Shown in pieces: positions 1 through 7,026 of a stretch of DNA of 16,122 nucleotides (position 1 is the first letter of the stretch; every line of letters begins with the position of its first letter). The notes below the pieces were generated by a model. The model searched no databases, was not told the origin of the DNA, and was given only the letters and a program-made list of their open reading frames with translations. Position numbers and translations under genes: made by a program. The stretch comes from JBCDBY01 sp039182715 (GTDB taxonomy: Bacteria; Planctomycetota; PLA2): positions 1 to 16,122 of the forward strand of contig JBCDBY010000075.1 in NCBI GenBank assembly GCA_039182715.1. Direction: 5' to 3'.

Positions 1-218
1 CCCGAGGTCGAAATCCCGCCAAACCTTCGGCACAACACACCCCGGAGTCGCCCAGCCCCAACGGCGTAAGCCCCCCGAGGTCGAAATCCCGCCAAACCTT
101 CGGCACAACACGCCCCGGAGTCGCCCAGCCCCAACGGCGTAAGTCCCCCGAGGTCGAACTCCCGCCGAACCTTCGGCACAACACGCCCCGGAGTCGCCCA
201 GCCCCAACGGCGTAAGCC
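1..218. repeat. Three tandem copies of a 73-bp repeat
   Basis: Three direct copies begin at 1, 74 and 147, each starting CCCGAGGTCGAA and ending in CCCCAACGGCGTAAG plus a few bases. Copies 1 and 2 differ at about two positions, and copy 3 has a few more changes. Within each unit CCGAGGT can pair with ACCTTCGG with one bulged base, so each copy may form a hairpin. The period is not a multiple of three, so a repeated peptide is not preserved. The array runs off the left edge of the window, so its full copy number is unknown. It looks like a dispersed intergenic repeat; no function can be read from it. Confidence 0.9.
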
Positions 219-224
219 GTTGGG
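203..224. other. Hairpin with GTAA tetraloop at end of the repeat array
   Basis: CCCAACGGC (203-211), loop GTAA, GCCGTTGGG (216-224) is a perfect 9-bp stem. The loop fits the GNRA tetraloop pattern if transcribed. Its left arm is the end of the third 73-bp unit. The right arm opens a 17-bp imperfect duplication (216-232 and 233-249, two mismatches). It could act as a terminator stem or a protein-binding site, but no T-tract follows on the plus strand. Confidence 0.6.
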
Positions 225-256
225 CCACAAAAGCCGCTGGGCCATAAAAGCAAAAA

Positions 257-281
257 CCCGGGGTGGCAAAGCCACCCCGGG
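257..281. other. Perfect 11-bp GC-rich hairpin
   Basis: CCCGGGGTGGC (257-267), loop AAA, GCCACCCCGGG (271-281) is a perfect 11-bp stem. A run of five A lies just upstream (252-256), which on the minus strand reads as a T-run after the stem. This makes it a possible intrinsic terminator for a minus-strand transcript entering the repeat region, although no minus-strand gene is visible to its right. The stretch from 282 to 534 holds no recognisable gene, only the presumed upstream region of the kinase. Confidence 0.6.
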
Positions 282-534
282 GGGCATGTTCGCAAGCCAC
301 CCGCGGGGTTTCGTTCAGGGCATTTCTGAAGGAAGGAAGATGTGGGATACGGGCAACTCGCGTTCGGCTCCCATTGTCCCCCCGACTCCCCCAAGCTGCA
401 GGGGTATTTTTTGGCCCGATTCGGTCGCAAACCCAAGGGCCCCAAGTTGTTACGCTGTGTGGCGAAATTGCCGCAGGCATGGGGCTTTCCCCGGCCGGCA
501 AGATCGACGTCCGGGATCTTTTCCGGCACGCGGC

Positions 535-1740
535 ATGGCATCGAAACGGGACATCGAAATCGCCTCCCTCCTCTTCCGGAGCGGAATTCTCTCGCAGGAA
601 GAGATCCAGAGCGCGCTGGGCCACCAGGGCAAGCTGCTGACGGAAGGACGCGTGCTCAGCCTGCCCGAGGTGCTGGTCGAGCGCGGCCTCATCCCCGAGG
701 ACGCGGCGGCCACCTTCACCGAGGAGCCGCTCGAGAAGCTGCAGCCGTTCGACGACTACGATCTCTACGAGGAGATCGGCGACGGCGCCTCGTCGCGTGT
801 CTACCGCGGTACGTATACGCCGCGCGAGCTGCCCGTCGCCGTGAAGGTGCTGCTGCCCGAGCAGGAGCTGATGCGCAAGCCGCTCAAGCGCTTCATGCGC
901 GAGGCGCACCTGCTCTGCAAGCTGCGCCACCCCAACATCATTCGCGGCTACGAGGCGCGCAAGATCAACGGCTGGCGCTTCCTCTCGATGGAGTGGTTTC
1001 CCGGCAGCACGGTGCTCGAGCTGATCGAGAAGCGTGGCAGACTCGACAGCTCCACGGCCGTCCACGTGGCGCGCCAGATGGCGAGTGCGCTGGCGGAGCT
1101 CGATTCCAAAGGCGTCGTGCACCGCGACATCAAGCCGGGCAACGTGCTCGCCGACGACGACTGGAACGTGCGCCTGATCGATCTCGGCCTTTGCCGCGTC
1201 AAGGGCAGCAAGGCGGCGGAAGACGAAGGCGAAGGCACGACGGTCGGCACGGTCGGCTACATCTCGCCGGAACAGGCGAAGGGCGCCGCCGATCTCGACG
1301 TGCGCAGCGACATCTACTCGCTCGGCGTCTCGCTCTACCACATGGTGATCGGCGAAGTGCCGTTCAGCGGCGACGACGACTTCGAGGTGATGAGCAAGCA
1401 GATCATGCAGCGCCTCGGCTCGGACGAGATGAAGCGCCTCAACATCTCCCCCAACGTCCACTACGCCATCGAGAAGATGATGGCCAAGGACCGGGAGATG
1501 CGCTACCAGCACCCCAACCAGATCGTCGAGGAGTTCGACGCCTACCTCGCCTCCGTCGGCTTCGAGATCATCCCCATCGCGCGTCCGCCGGCCGAAGAGG
1601 ACGACTCCAAGAGCAAGCCGGTGCTGACGCCGAAGAGCCTCAAGAAGAGCTCGAAGAACATCGAGATCACGCCGAAGCGCAAGCGCGGCGACGTGAAACC
1701 GAGCAAGCCGATCTCACGCCGCCGGCGCCGTTATCGGTAA
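535..1740 (+). CDS. Serine/threonine protein kinase (Hanks type), cytoplasmic
   Basis: A 401-residue protein whose kinase domain spans about residues 75-340. Visible motifs are the Gly loop IGDGASSRVYRG (81-92), VAVK with Lys104, the helix-C Glu123, HRDIKPGN (196-203, catalytic Asp198), DLG with Asp216 replacing the usual DFG, SPE (244-246) in place of APE, and DVRSDIYSLG (255-264). Residues 1-70 resemble the short helical module (GspE-N/MshEN-like) often found before kinases in planctomycetes and myxobacteria. No transmembrane segment is seen. The tail (about 360-401) is very basic and ends in an Arg run. The ATG at 535 was chosen because coding style begins there; the frame stays open upstream but reads as non-coding. 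No clear Shine-Dalgarno site is seen. Substrates are unknown. Confidence 0.93.
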   Translation: MASKRDIEIASLLFRSGILSQEEIQSALGHQGKLLTEGRVLSLPEVLVERGLIPEDAAATFTEEPLEKLQPFDDYDLYEEIGDGASSRVYRGTYTPRELPVAVKVLLPEQELMRKPLKRFMREAHLLCKLRHPNIIRGYEARKINGWRFLSMEWFPGSTVLELIEKRGRLDSSTAVHVARQMASALAELDSKGVVHRDIKPGNVLADDDWNVRLIDLGLCRVKGSKAAEDEGEGTTVGTVGYISPEQAKGAADLDVRSDIYSLGVSLYHMVIGEVPFSGDDDFEVMSKQIMQRLGSDEMKRLNISPNVHYAIEKMMAKDREMRYQHPNQIVEEFDAYLASVGFEIIPIARPPAEEDDSKSKPVLTPKSLKKSSKNIEITPKRKRGDVKPSKPISRRRRRYR

Positions 1741-1787
1741 GGGGCCAGGGGCCAGGCGCTTGGGGCACGGAGCCCGAGGCTGCGGTC
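1741..1787. other. Short convergent intergenic gap with GGGGCCA duplication
   Basis: This 47-bp gap separates two convergent genes. It begins with two direct copies of GGGGCCA and contains a weak GGGC/GCCC stem. No convincing T-tract terminator is visible in either direction. Confidence 0.4.
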
Positions 1788-3941
1788 CTACTCTTTTTCA
1801 TCCGGCTGCACGGCGTAGACCACGCCCTTCCACTCGAAGGTCACCCACTTGCCGATGGCGGGGTAGCGCGCAATCTTCGGGTCGCGTTCCAGCAGCTTGA
1901 AATAGGCTTCGGAAAACGCCACGACCTTCTTCGTTCGCGCCTTCGCGGAAACGGCTTGATCGACCCAGCCGCGACCGGGATTCCACACGAACGTCTTGTC
2001 TGCCGCCCGCACGCGATCACCGGTCTCGTAGAGGCGCCCCTCCTCCTTGAGGCTGCGCAATCCGCGCGACATGCCGGTGGCCGCCGCGGGCGGAGGGACG
2101 TCGGCGCCGGGCGTCGTCGGCGCGGCCGGCGGCGCTTCCGGATCGTTCGGCGTGCGCAGCCCCGGCGGAATGCCACCGTTGGGTCCCCGGAAACTGCCTC
2201 CCCCGGGCGAGCCCCGATGGAACAAGGGACCGCGCGACGTCGCGTGCTCCTCGAGGACAAGCCCGCTGGTATAGGGCGTGACGATCGAGTACTTCAGTCC
2301 GAGCCGCCACATCTCGCGCTCAAGCTCCTTCGACGTTCCGTGCAGCCGCATCTGGTCCCAGAGGAACCCGACCTTGCGCTGCGCCCAGATGCGGGAAAGG
2401 TCGATCGTCCCCGGCCCGTACGCGAGCTTCACGTTGAACTCGCGGACGAACTTCTTGCCGTCCCGCATGCCGCGCAGCCGGAACTTGCGCTTCCCCGCGA
2501 TGCCGTAGCGTCCCAGGACCACGATCTGGTCCGCCACGAACAGGTCGCCGATTTCACGCGGATAGACGTCCTCCACGTCGGAAGGCGTCTCGAGCACAAC
2601 GTCCGTCGCGATCGGCTGATCGATCCGTCGGAAGAACCGGCGCGTGACGGTGCCGATCTTCTGACCCGGTCGGATGTACTCGCGCTTTCCGCGCGTCGCC
2701 TCGGCAATGCGGTCGAGCAGCTTGACGTCGAGGTCTTCCCCGATGCCGAAGGTGAAGACCCGCGCCTTGCCGAGGTTGCGCTCCGCAACCTCCTTCAGGA
2801 TCGTCGTGCCGTCGCGCGGTCCGACCGTCGGCCGTCCGTCGGTCAGCAACACGACCAGCGGCAGACGACCGTCGCCCCCGATGCGAAACGCCTCACGCAG
2901 GCCATACATCAGCGCGGTCCCGCCGGACGCCTCCTGCGCGCGGATCCAGCGGCCCGCCTCCTCCTTCGCCTGGTCACTGGCGGCGACCAGCTCGCGACGG
3001 AAGGGGCGTGTCTCGGTCGCGAACGAGATCATCGTGAACCGGTCCTCGGGCGCCAGCATGCCGACCGCTTCGGTCAGCGCGGCGCGCGCCTGCTCGATCT
3101 TCTCGCCGCCCATCGACCCGCTCGTATCGAGCAGATAGACGATCTCGCGGGGCATGCGCTTCGCCGGCTGGACCGACGTGTCGAATCCGAGCATCGCCAG
3201 GAACGTGCCCCGCTCGCGGCCCGCCCGATGACTCATCACGTTGAATCCGAGGTCGCTGCCCGTCCGGGAGAAGAAGACCTGGAAGTCGTTCGCGGGACGC
3301 GACCCGGCCTGCTCATACCCGATTCTCGCGCCCGTCTCGCCCTTGCGGATGACCTCGACCGCATGCGAAGGCGCGTAGACGCTGCTCAGCGCCATCGAGC
3401 CTTCGTATTGCACGTCGATCGCCACCTTCTCGACCGGCGCACGATTCAGGCGTTCGGTCCCGATCGGGTAGCGGAACTCGATGACGTTGCCGTCCGCCGG
3501 CAGCACCTGCTGATAGGTCAGCTCGATCTCGATCGTCTTGCGGGGCTCGATCGGAAACACCCGCGCCTTGTAGAGGTCGCCGCCGCAGTATTCGAGCAGC
3601 CCCGGATCGCGGCGCGCGTGCACGATGTTCAGGTAGATGCTGCGCGCCTGCTCCGCGTCGATGATCTCGCCCTTGACCATCTTGCCGCCCATCGTCATGG
3701 CAAAGCTCGAGACGGAGGCGCCGCGCGGAAGCGGGAAGAGATAGGTTCCCTCGAGTCGCCGGTCGGTCGTATTGAGAAACGTCTGCCGCACGGTGACCTG
3801 GGCCGCGCGGTCCTGGACGCGCGCCGACACGACATGATGCGTGAGCCGAACCGGGAGCTGGGGCTCGCGCGAGTCACGAACGTGGATACCGCTCGCGAGC
3901 AGCGGCGAAGCGGTCAGCAGAACGATGGCGAGAGCACGCAT
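1788..3941 (-). CDS. Exported VIT and von Willebrand factor A domain protein
   Basis: A 717-residue protein with an N-terminal signal peptide (about 1-18). The VIT (inter-alpha-trypsin inhibitor) domain lies at about 27-160 and includes NTTDRRLEGTYLFPLP (57-72). A VWA domain follows at about 265-440, with an intact MIDAS: DTSGS (272-276), Thr342 and Asp368. After it comes the family region ending IVTPYTSGLVLEE (about 553-565), then a Pro/Gly-rich linker (575-622) and a small C-terminal region with FVWNPGRGWVDQ (651-662). No LPXTG or PEP-CTERM sorting signal is seen, so it is probably periplasmic or released. Such proteins are thought to bind metal-dependent protein partners; the partner here is unknown. 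Start ATG at 3941 is supported by AGAAGGGG six bases upstream. Confidence 0.93.
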   Translation of the reverse strand: MRALAIVLLTASPLLASGIHVRDSREPQLPVRLTHHVVSARVQDRAAQVTVRQTFLNTTDRRLEGTYLFPLPRGASVSSFAMTMGGKMVKGEIIDAEQARSIYLNIVHARRDPGLLEYCGGDLYKARVFPIEPRKTIEIELTYQQVLPADGNVIEFRYPIGTERLNRAPVEKVAIDVQYEGSMALSSVYAPSHAVEVIRKGETGARIGYEQAGSRPANDFQVFFSRTGSDLGFNVMSHRAGRERGTFLAMLGFDTSVQPAKRMPREIVYLLDTSGSMGGEKIEQARAALTEAVGMLAPEDRFTMISFATETRPFRRELVAASDQAKEEAGRWIRAQEASGGTALMYGLREAFRIGGDGRLPLVVLLTDGRPTVGPRDGTTILKEVAERNLGKARVFTFGIGEDLDVKLLDRIAEATRGKREYIRPGQKIGTVTRRFFRRIDQPIATDVVLETPSDVEDVYPREIGDLFVADQIVVLGRYGIAGKRKFRLRGMRDGKKFVREFNVKLAYGPGTIDLSRIWAQRKVGFLWDQMRLHGTSKELEREMWRLGLKYSIVTPYTSGLVLEEHATSRGPLFHRGSPGGGSFRGPNGGIPPGLRTPNDPEAPPAAPTTPGADVPPPAAATGMSRGLRSLKEEGRLYETGDRVRAADKTFVWNPGRGWVDQAVSAKARTKKVVAFSEAYFKLLERDPKIARYPAIGKWVTFEWKGVVYAVQPDEKE

Positions 3942-3947
3942 GCCCTA

Positions 3948-3955
3948 CCCCTTCT
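3948..3955 (-). promoter_or_regulatory. Shine-Dalgarno site of the VIT-VWA gene
   Basis: On the minus strand AGAAGGGG lies six bases before the ATG at 3941. It is one of the few clear ribosome binding sites in this window and fixes the start of the VIT-VWA gene. Confidence 0.65.
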
Positions 3956-4060
3956 GCAAACCGGTGGCCGTTTCGAGTCTCCGCGCGCCGCGCGCGTTTT
4001 GCCCGTCACCGACCGGGAACAGCGTCACGCTCCGCTCCCGACGGCGCGCGGATCTCGCTA

Positions 4061-4231
4061 GGGTCTGTCTGAGAGAACGCCGTCGGCCCAAGACGGAGTC
4101 CAGAGTGAATTCTGGCAAGCGTCGCGAGCCCCGCCGACGCCGCTGTATCCATGTCGATACCGCAAGCAAGGCGGGGCGAAGCGACGCGCAGCCGCAGCCC
4201 GTCGAAGCCAGGCGTTCTCTCAGACAGACCC
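4061..4231. mobile_element. MITE-like element, copy 1 (21-bp perfect TIRs, TA duplication in CTAG)
   Basis: A 171-bp body bounded by perfect 21-bp terminal inverted repeats at 4061-4081 (starting GGGTCTGTCTGAGAGAAC) and 4211-4231. TA dinucleotides flank it at 4059-4060 and 4232-4233, inside an original CTAG (C4058, G4234). This is the target pattern known for IS630-type transposition. Inner arms also pair: GCGTCGC (4119-4125) with GCGACGC (4181-4187), and GCCCCGCC (4128-4135) with GGCGGGGC (4170-4177), so the whole element can fold into a long hairpin. It has no transposase gene and would need one in trans. A copy about 95% identical lies at 10083-10252. Its right end supplies the last base of the stop codon of the neighbouring minus-strand gene. 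Confidence 0.88.
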
Positions 4232-5427
4232 TAGTCCACGACCTTGACGCTCGCGAGGATGCGACGCAGGTTCTCGCGCTCGTGCGCCCAGCGGCGCACC
4301 GGCGCCAGCGCCAGGAGCGCCACTCTCCGCCGACCGACCGCATGCACGTGCAGAATCGCCTGCCAGCGCTCGTCGCCCTGGCGAAGTTCGAACGTCTGCA
4401 CCAGCTTGCCGTCGGCGATGCGCGCCGATCCGCGCGGACGCACGAGGTGGAACTGGTCCGCGAGCCCGCCGCGGAACTGCATCACGTAGTCCTCGAGCGG
4501 CTCGTCGGCGCGCGCGGCCTGCGCCGCGTGGCACTCCACGCGCGCGAAGGTCACGCGGTTCTCGAGCGTGAAGAGCCGGTCGAGCGTACGCATCTCCAGC
4601 TGCTCCACCCAGTGCTGATTGGGGGCGGTGAACACGACGCCGCCGGGCAGATGGTAGAGCGTGCGATCGAGCGGCCGCGGCGTGAGCGGGTGCAGCATCG
4701 CCTCTTTGGCAACGTCCCGCGCGTCGGCGGGCGCGTGCCTGCGGCGGGCGAGCGCGACGCGCGCCTCGGTCGTCGGCATGACGGTGCCGTTCCAGTCGGA
4801 CACCGGCGCGCGGCGGCGCGCGAGCGGTGTCGTGCCGCCGGTGCGCGGATGGAAGAGCCGCGTTGCCGCCTCGCCCCCGAGACGCGCGCGCGAGCGCTCC
4901 ACGAGCGGCAGACGCGCACCTTCCGGCCACGCGACCGTCGCGCTCTCGACCTTGCCGCCCTTGCGGTGCTGGCGCACGTGCCGACCCTCGAGCACCTGCC
5001 CGCTCCAGACCTCCATCACGCCCGGTGTCGACTCGATCCAGAGGTACTCATGCGGCGCGCCGTCGCGCCCGGCGATCTCGACCCGCCGCCGGTCGCGCGG
5101 ACCATCGAAGAGCACGAGTCGCTCCTCGACCTGGATGCGCTCCTGCTCTTCGCCGTGCAGGACGCGCGCCCACCCCACGATGACCCCCTCCTTCAGCAGG
5201 AAGTACCACTCGTTGCGGCGCAGCCGCCGCTCGACGGCCGCAACCGGCGCGCCGTCGCGCTCGATGGCCGCGATCTGGCCCCGCGGGAGCGTGATTTCGC
5301 CGCTCGGCATGCGCAATACGACGGTGCGCGGGCCCTCCGAGACGACCTCGCCGCGCAGCGTGCCGCCGGACTCCAACCGCACCAGATCGGCGGTGAGCCA
5401 GAGAACCGTGATGAGCGCGAGCTTCAC
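4231..5427 (-). CDS. Exported protein of unknown function
   Basis: A 398-residue protein with a short N-terminal signal sequence (MKLALITVLWLTA). Residues about 14-58 form a compact beta-rich segment (RLESGGTLRGEVV, PSGEITLPRGQIAAIER) like small domains common in exported planctomycete proteins. The middle part (60-280) is unrecognised. The C-terminal part (about 285-396), ending in ENLRRILASVKV, recalls PsbP or DUF1795-like folds, but this is inference. The start is GTG at 5425-5427, with no clear Shine-Dalgarno site. The gene lies 53 bp downstream of the pentapeptide-repeat gene on the same strand, so co-transcription is likely. Its TAG stop is completed by the terminal base of the MITE-like element. 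Confidence 0.8.
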   Translation of the reverse strand: MKLALITVLWLTADLVRLESGGTLRGEVVSEGPRTVVLRMPSGEITLPRGQIAAIERDGAPVAAVERRLRRNEWYFLLKEGVIVGWARVLHGEEQERIQVEERLVLFDGPRDRRRVEIAGRDGAPHEYLWIESTPGVMEVWSGQVLEGRHVRQHRKGGKVESATVAWPEGARLPLVERSRARLGGEAATRLFHPRTGGTTPLARRRAPVSDWNGTVMPTTEARVALARRRHAPADARDVAKEAMLHPLTPRPLDRTLYHLPGGVVFTAPNQHWVEQLEMRTLDRLFTLENRVTFARVECHAAQAARADEPLEDYVMQFRGGLADQFHLVRPRGSARIADGKLVQTFELRQGDERWQAILHVHAVGRRRVALLALAPVRRWAHERENLRRILASVKVVD

Positions 5428-5480
5428 GGTAGTTCTATCGGCTCGGAGGAAGCCCGAGCTTCAAGCGGGCCGCGCGGGGC

Positions 5481-6944
5481 CTATCCCGGTTCCACGATCG
5501 CCCGGAACCGCACCAGCGCGTCGCGCTCCTTGGCGGCCGCCGATCGCAGCAGGTCGGCCGCCGCGCCGCGGTTCTGGTGCAGCGTCCGAATCGCTTCGGC
5601 GCGCTCGTCCTCGTCGTGCACGTCGAACGTCCAGGGCAGGGTCTCGAGCACCCGCTGCAGATCGTCGCAGGTCGCCTGGTAGAGCTCGTGCGCCTCGATG
5701 AGCGCATCCCGGTCGGTGCCGGTCAGGTCGCCGGCGTCGCGGACCTCGCCCAGGAAATCGCGGATCGCCCAGCGCGAGCCGTGGTGATGCAGCAGCCCGA
5801 GCCCGAGCCACGGCAGATAGCGACGCGCCTCGTCCGGGGGCATCTCCGCCGGATCGTCGTTGCTCTCCAGGTCCTCGACCAGCTGCGTGTAGGCGTCGAA
5901 CCCGAAGAGCACCTTGTCGGTCGGCGGCAGCGAGAGCACTTCGATCGCGCCGGCGAGTCCGCGCCGCACGATCTCCGCGCGGCCCGGCGTCTCCTCGCGC
6001 GCCTCGACGACGCACATGGCGTAGATCACCGGCAGGTCGTCGGCCGCCTCCTCCAGCGGGTGGTGCACGCACCAGCCGGCGCGGAAACGGTCCGGAGTGA
6101 AACGCAGCCCGTCGCCGAGCAGGCAGTTGACGAGGACTTCACCGCGATCGATGCCGGTCACGAAGACCCACTCCGCGCCGCCGAAGCCGGACCCGAGCAC
6201 GGTGGCCGCCGACACGTGCAGCGGCGTGATGACGGTCTTGCCCTCGGCCAGCGCGCCGGCGAGCCGCTCCCAGGCGTCGTCCTCCTCCACCTCGTCGAGC
6301 AGCTCGCAGGCGAACCCGAAGTTGCGCAGGCCGCGCATCATCGAATCCTTGGCGAATCCGCCCCAGTTGATGTCCTGCGTCTTGAGGTAGTAGGTGAGCC
6401 AGAACGCGTCGCCCGACACGCCCGCGATGAACGGATAGCTGATCGGACCCGCAAGGCTGCAGATCGACTCCTTGAGACCGAGCACGTGCGTCGAGCCGTT
6501 CAGGCTGAGCCGGATCGCCTCCACCTCGGAGCCGTCCAGCGACGCGCCCTTGAAGGAGATGTCCGCCATGTTGGCATCGAAGAAGAGGGAGCCCCGCAGG
6601 TCCGCCTCGCGGAAACTCGCATAGGCGAGGTTCACGTCGGCGAAGGTCGCGCCGCGCCCGGAGCAGCGCGCGAAGTTGGCGCGGGCGAGGTTGACGTTTT
6701 GAAACGACGCCCCGCTCAGGTCCGCCTCGCCGAACTTCGCCTCGCCCAGATCGGCGTTCACGAAGCGCGCGCCGCGGAGGTCCGCGCCCTGGAAGTCGAG
6801 CGCCTCGTAGGCGCGCAGATCCTCCCCGGTGAGGGTCACGCCGGCCAGGTCGGCGCGCGCCAGGCCGTCGCCGTTCTGCAGCAGGGCCTGGACGTGCGCG
6901 AGGCGTTGCGCATCGAGGTCGGTCGGGGAGGAATCGGGCACCAT
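5481..6944 (-). CDS. Pentapeptide-repeat protein with possible papain-like (BtrH/C39-like) C-terminal domain
   Basis: A 487-residue protein with no signal peptide. Residues about 30-140 carry pentapeptide repeats (ADLAG, ADLRG, ADLGE, ADLSG, VNLAR and similar units with a regularly spaced Phe or Leu), which should form a right-handed quadrilateral beta helix. From about 160 the sequence changes: GPISYPFIAGVSGDAFWLTY, then an alternation ending EGKTVITPLHV (235-244). This is reminiscent of BtrH N-terminal or C39-like cysteine-peptidase folds, with Cys162 and His243 as possible catalytic residues; that assignment is inference. The last 150 residues are helical and acidic. ATG at 6944 was chosen because upstream in-frame sequence runs into the recJ region. 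It is divergent from recJ by 82 bp. Confidence 0.82.
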   Translation of the reverse strand: MVPDSSPTDLDAQRLAHVQALLQNGDGLARADLAGVTLTGEDLRAYEALDFQGADLRGARFVNADLGEAKFGEADLSGASFQNVNLARANFARCSGRGATFADVNLAYASFREADLRGSLFFDANMADISFKGASLDGSEVEAIRLSLNGSTHVLGLKESICSLAGPISYPFIAGVSGDAFWLTYYLKTQDINWGGFAKDSMMRGLRNFGFACELLDEVEEDDAWERLAGALAEGKTVITPLHVSAATVLGSGFGGAEWVFVTGIDRGEVLVNCLLGDGLRFTPDRFRAGWCVHHPLEEAADDLPVIYAMCVVEAREETPGRAEIVRRGLAGAIEVLSLPPTDKVLFGFDAYTQLVEDLESNDDPAEMPPDEARRYLPWLGLGLLHHHGSRWAIRDFLGEVRDAGDLTGTDRDALIEAHELYQATCDDLQRVLETLPWTFDVHDEDERAEAIRTLHQNRGAAADLLRSAAAKERDALVRFRAIVEPG

Positions 6945-7012
6945 GGGAGGAACTTCCCAAGCTCGGGCGCGCCTGTCAACGCCCGTCCGAAGGAACCGTC
7001 GAAGGGCGGTGT

Positions 7013-7018
7013 TAACCT
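7013..7018 (+). promoter_or_regulatory. Possible -10 element (TAACCT) before recJ
   Basis: TAACCT fits the TANNNT pattern and lies eight bases before the GTG start of recJ, which lacks a Shine-Dalgarno site. GGAACC at 6992-6997 lies 15 bp upstream of it. The arrangement would give a leaderless or nearly leaderless transcript. This is a motif reading only. Confidence 0.25.
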
Positions 7019-7026
7019 GCCCGGCC

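Noticed and set aside
1..218. CRISPR array
   Set aside because: The units are contiguous 73-bp tandem copies with no unique spacers, and no cas gene is present.
263..640. Small gene upstream of the kinase (125 codons)
   Set aside because: The product is low in recognisable structure, has no ribosome binding site, and overlaps the kinase start in another frame.
342..4061. Open frame of 1239 codons on the plus strand across the kinase and VIT-VWA genes
   Set aside because: It is a shadow frame caused by high GC at third positions; its product is low-complexity Arg/Ala/Pro-rich sequence, while the overlapped genes carry clear domains.
4061..4231. Phage or integron attachment site
   Set aside because: Perfect terminal inverted repeats, TA duplication in CTAG and a second copy fit a transposon-type element; no integrase or tRNA lies nearby.
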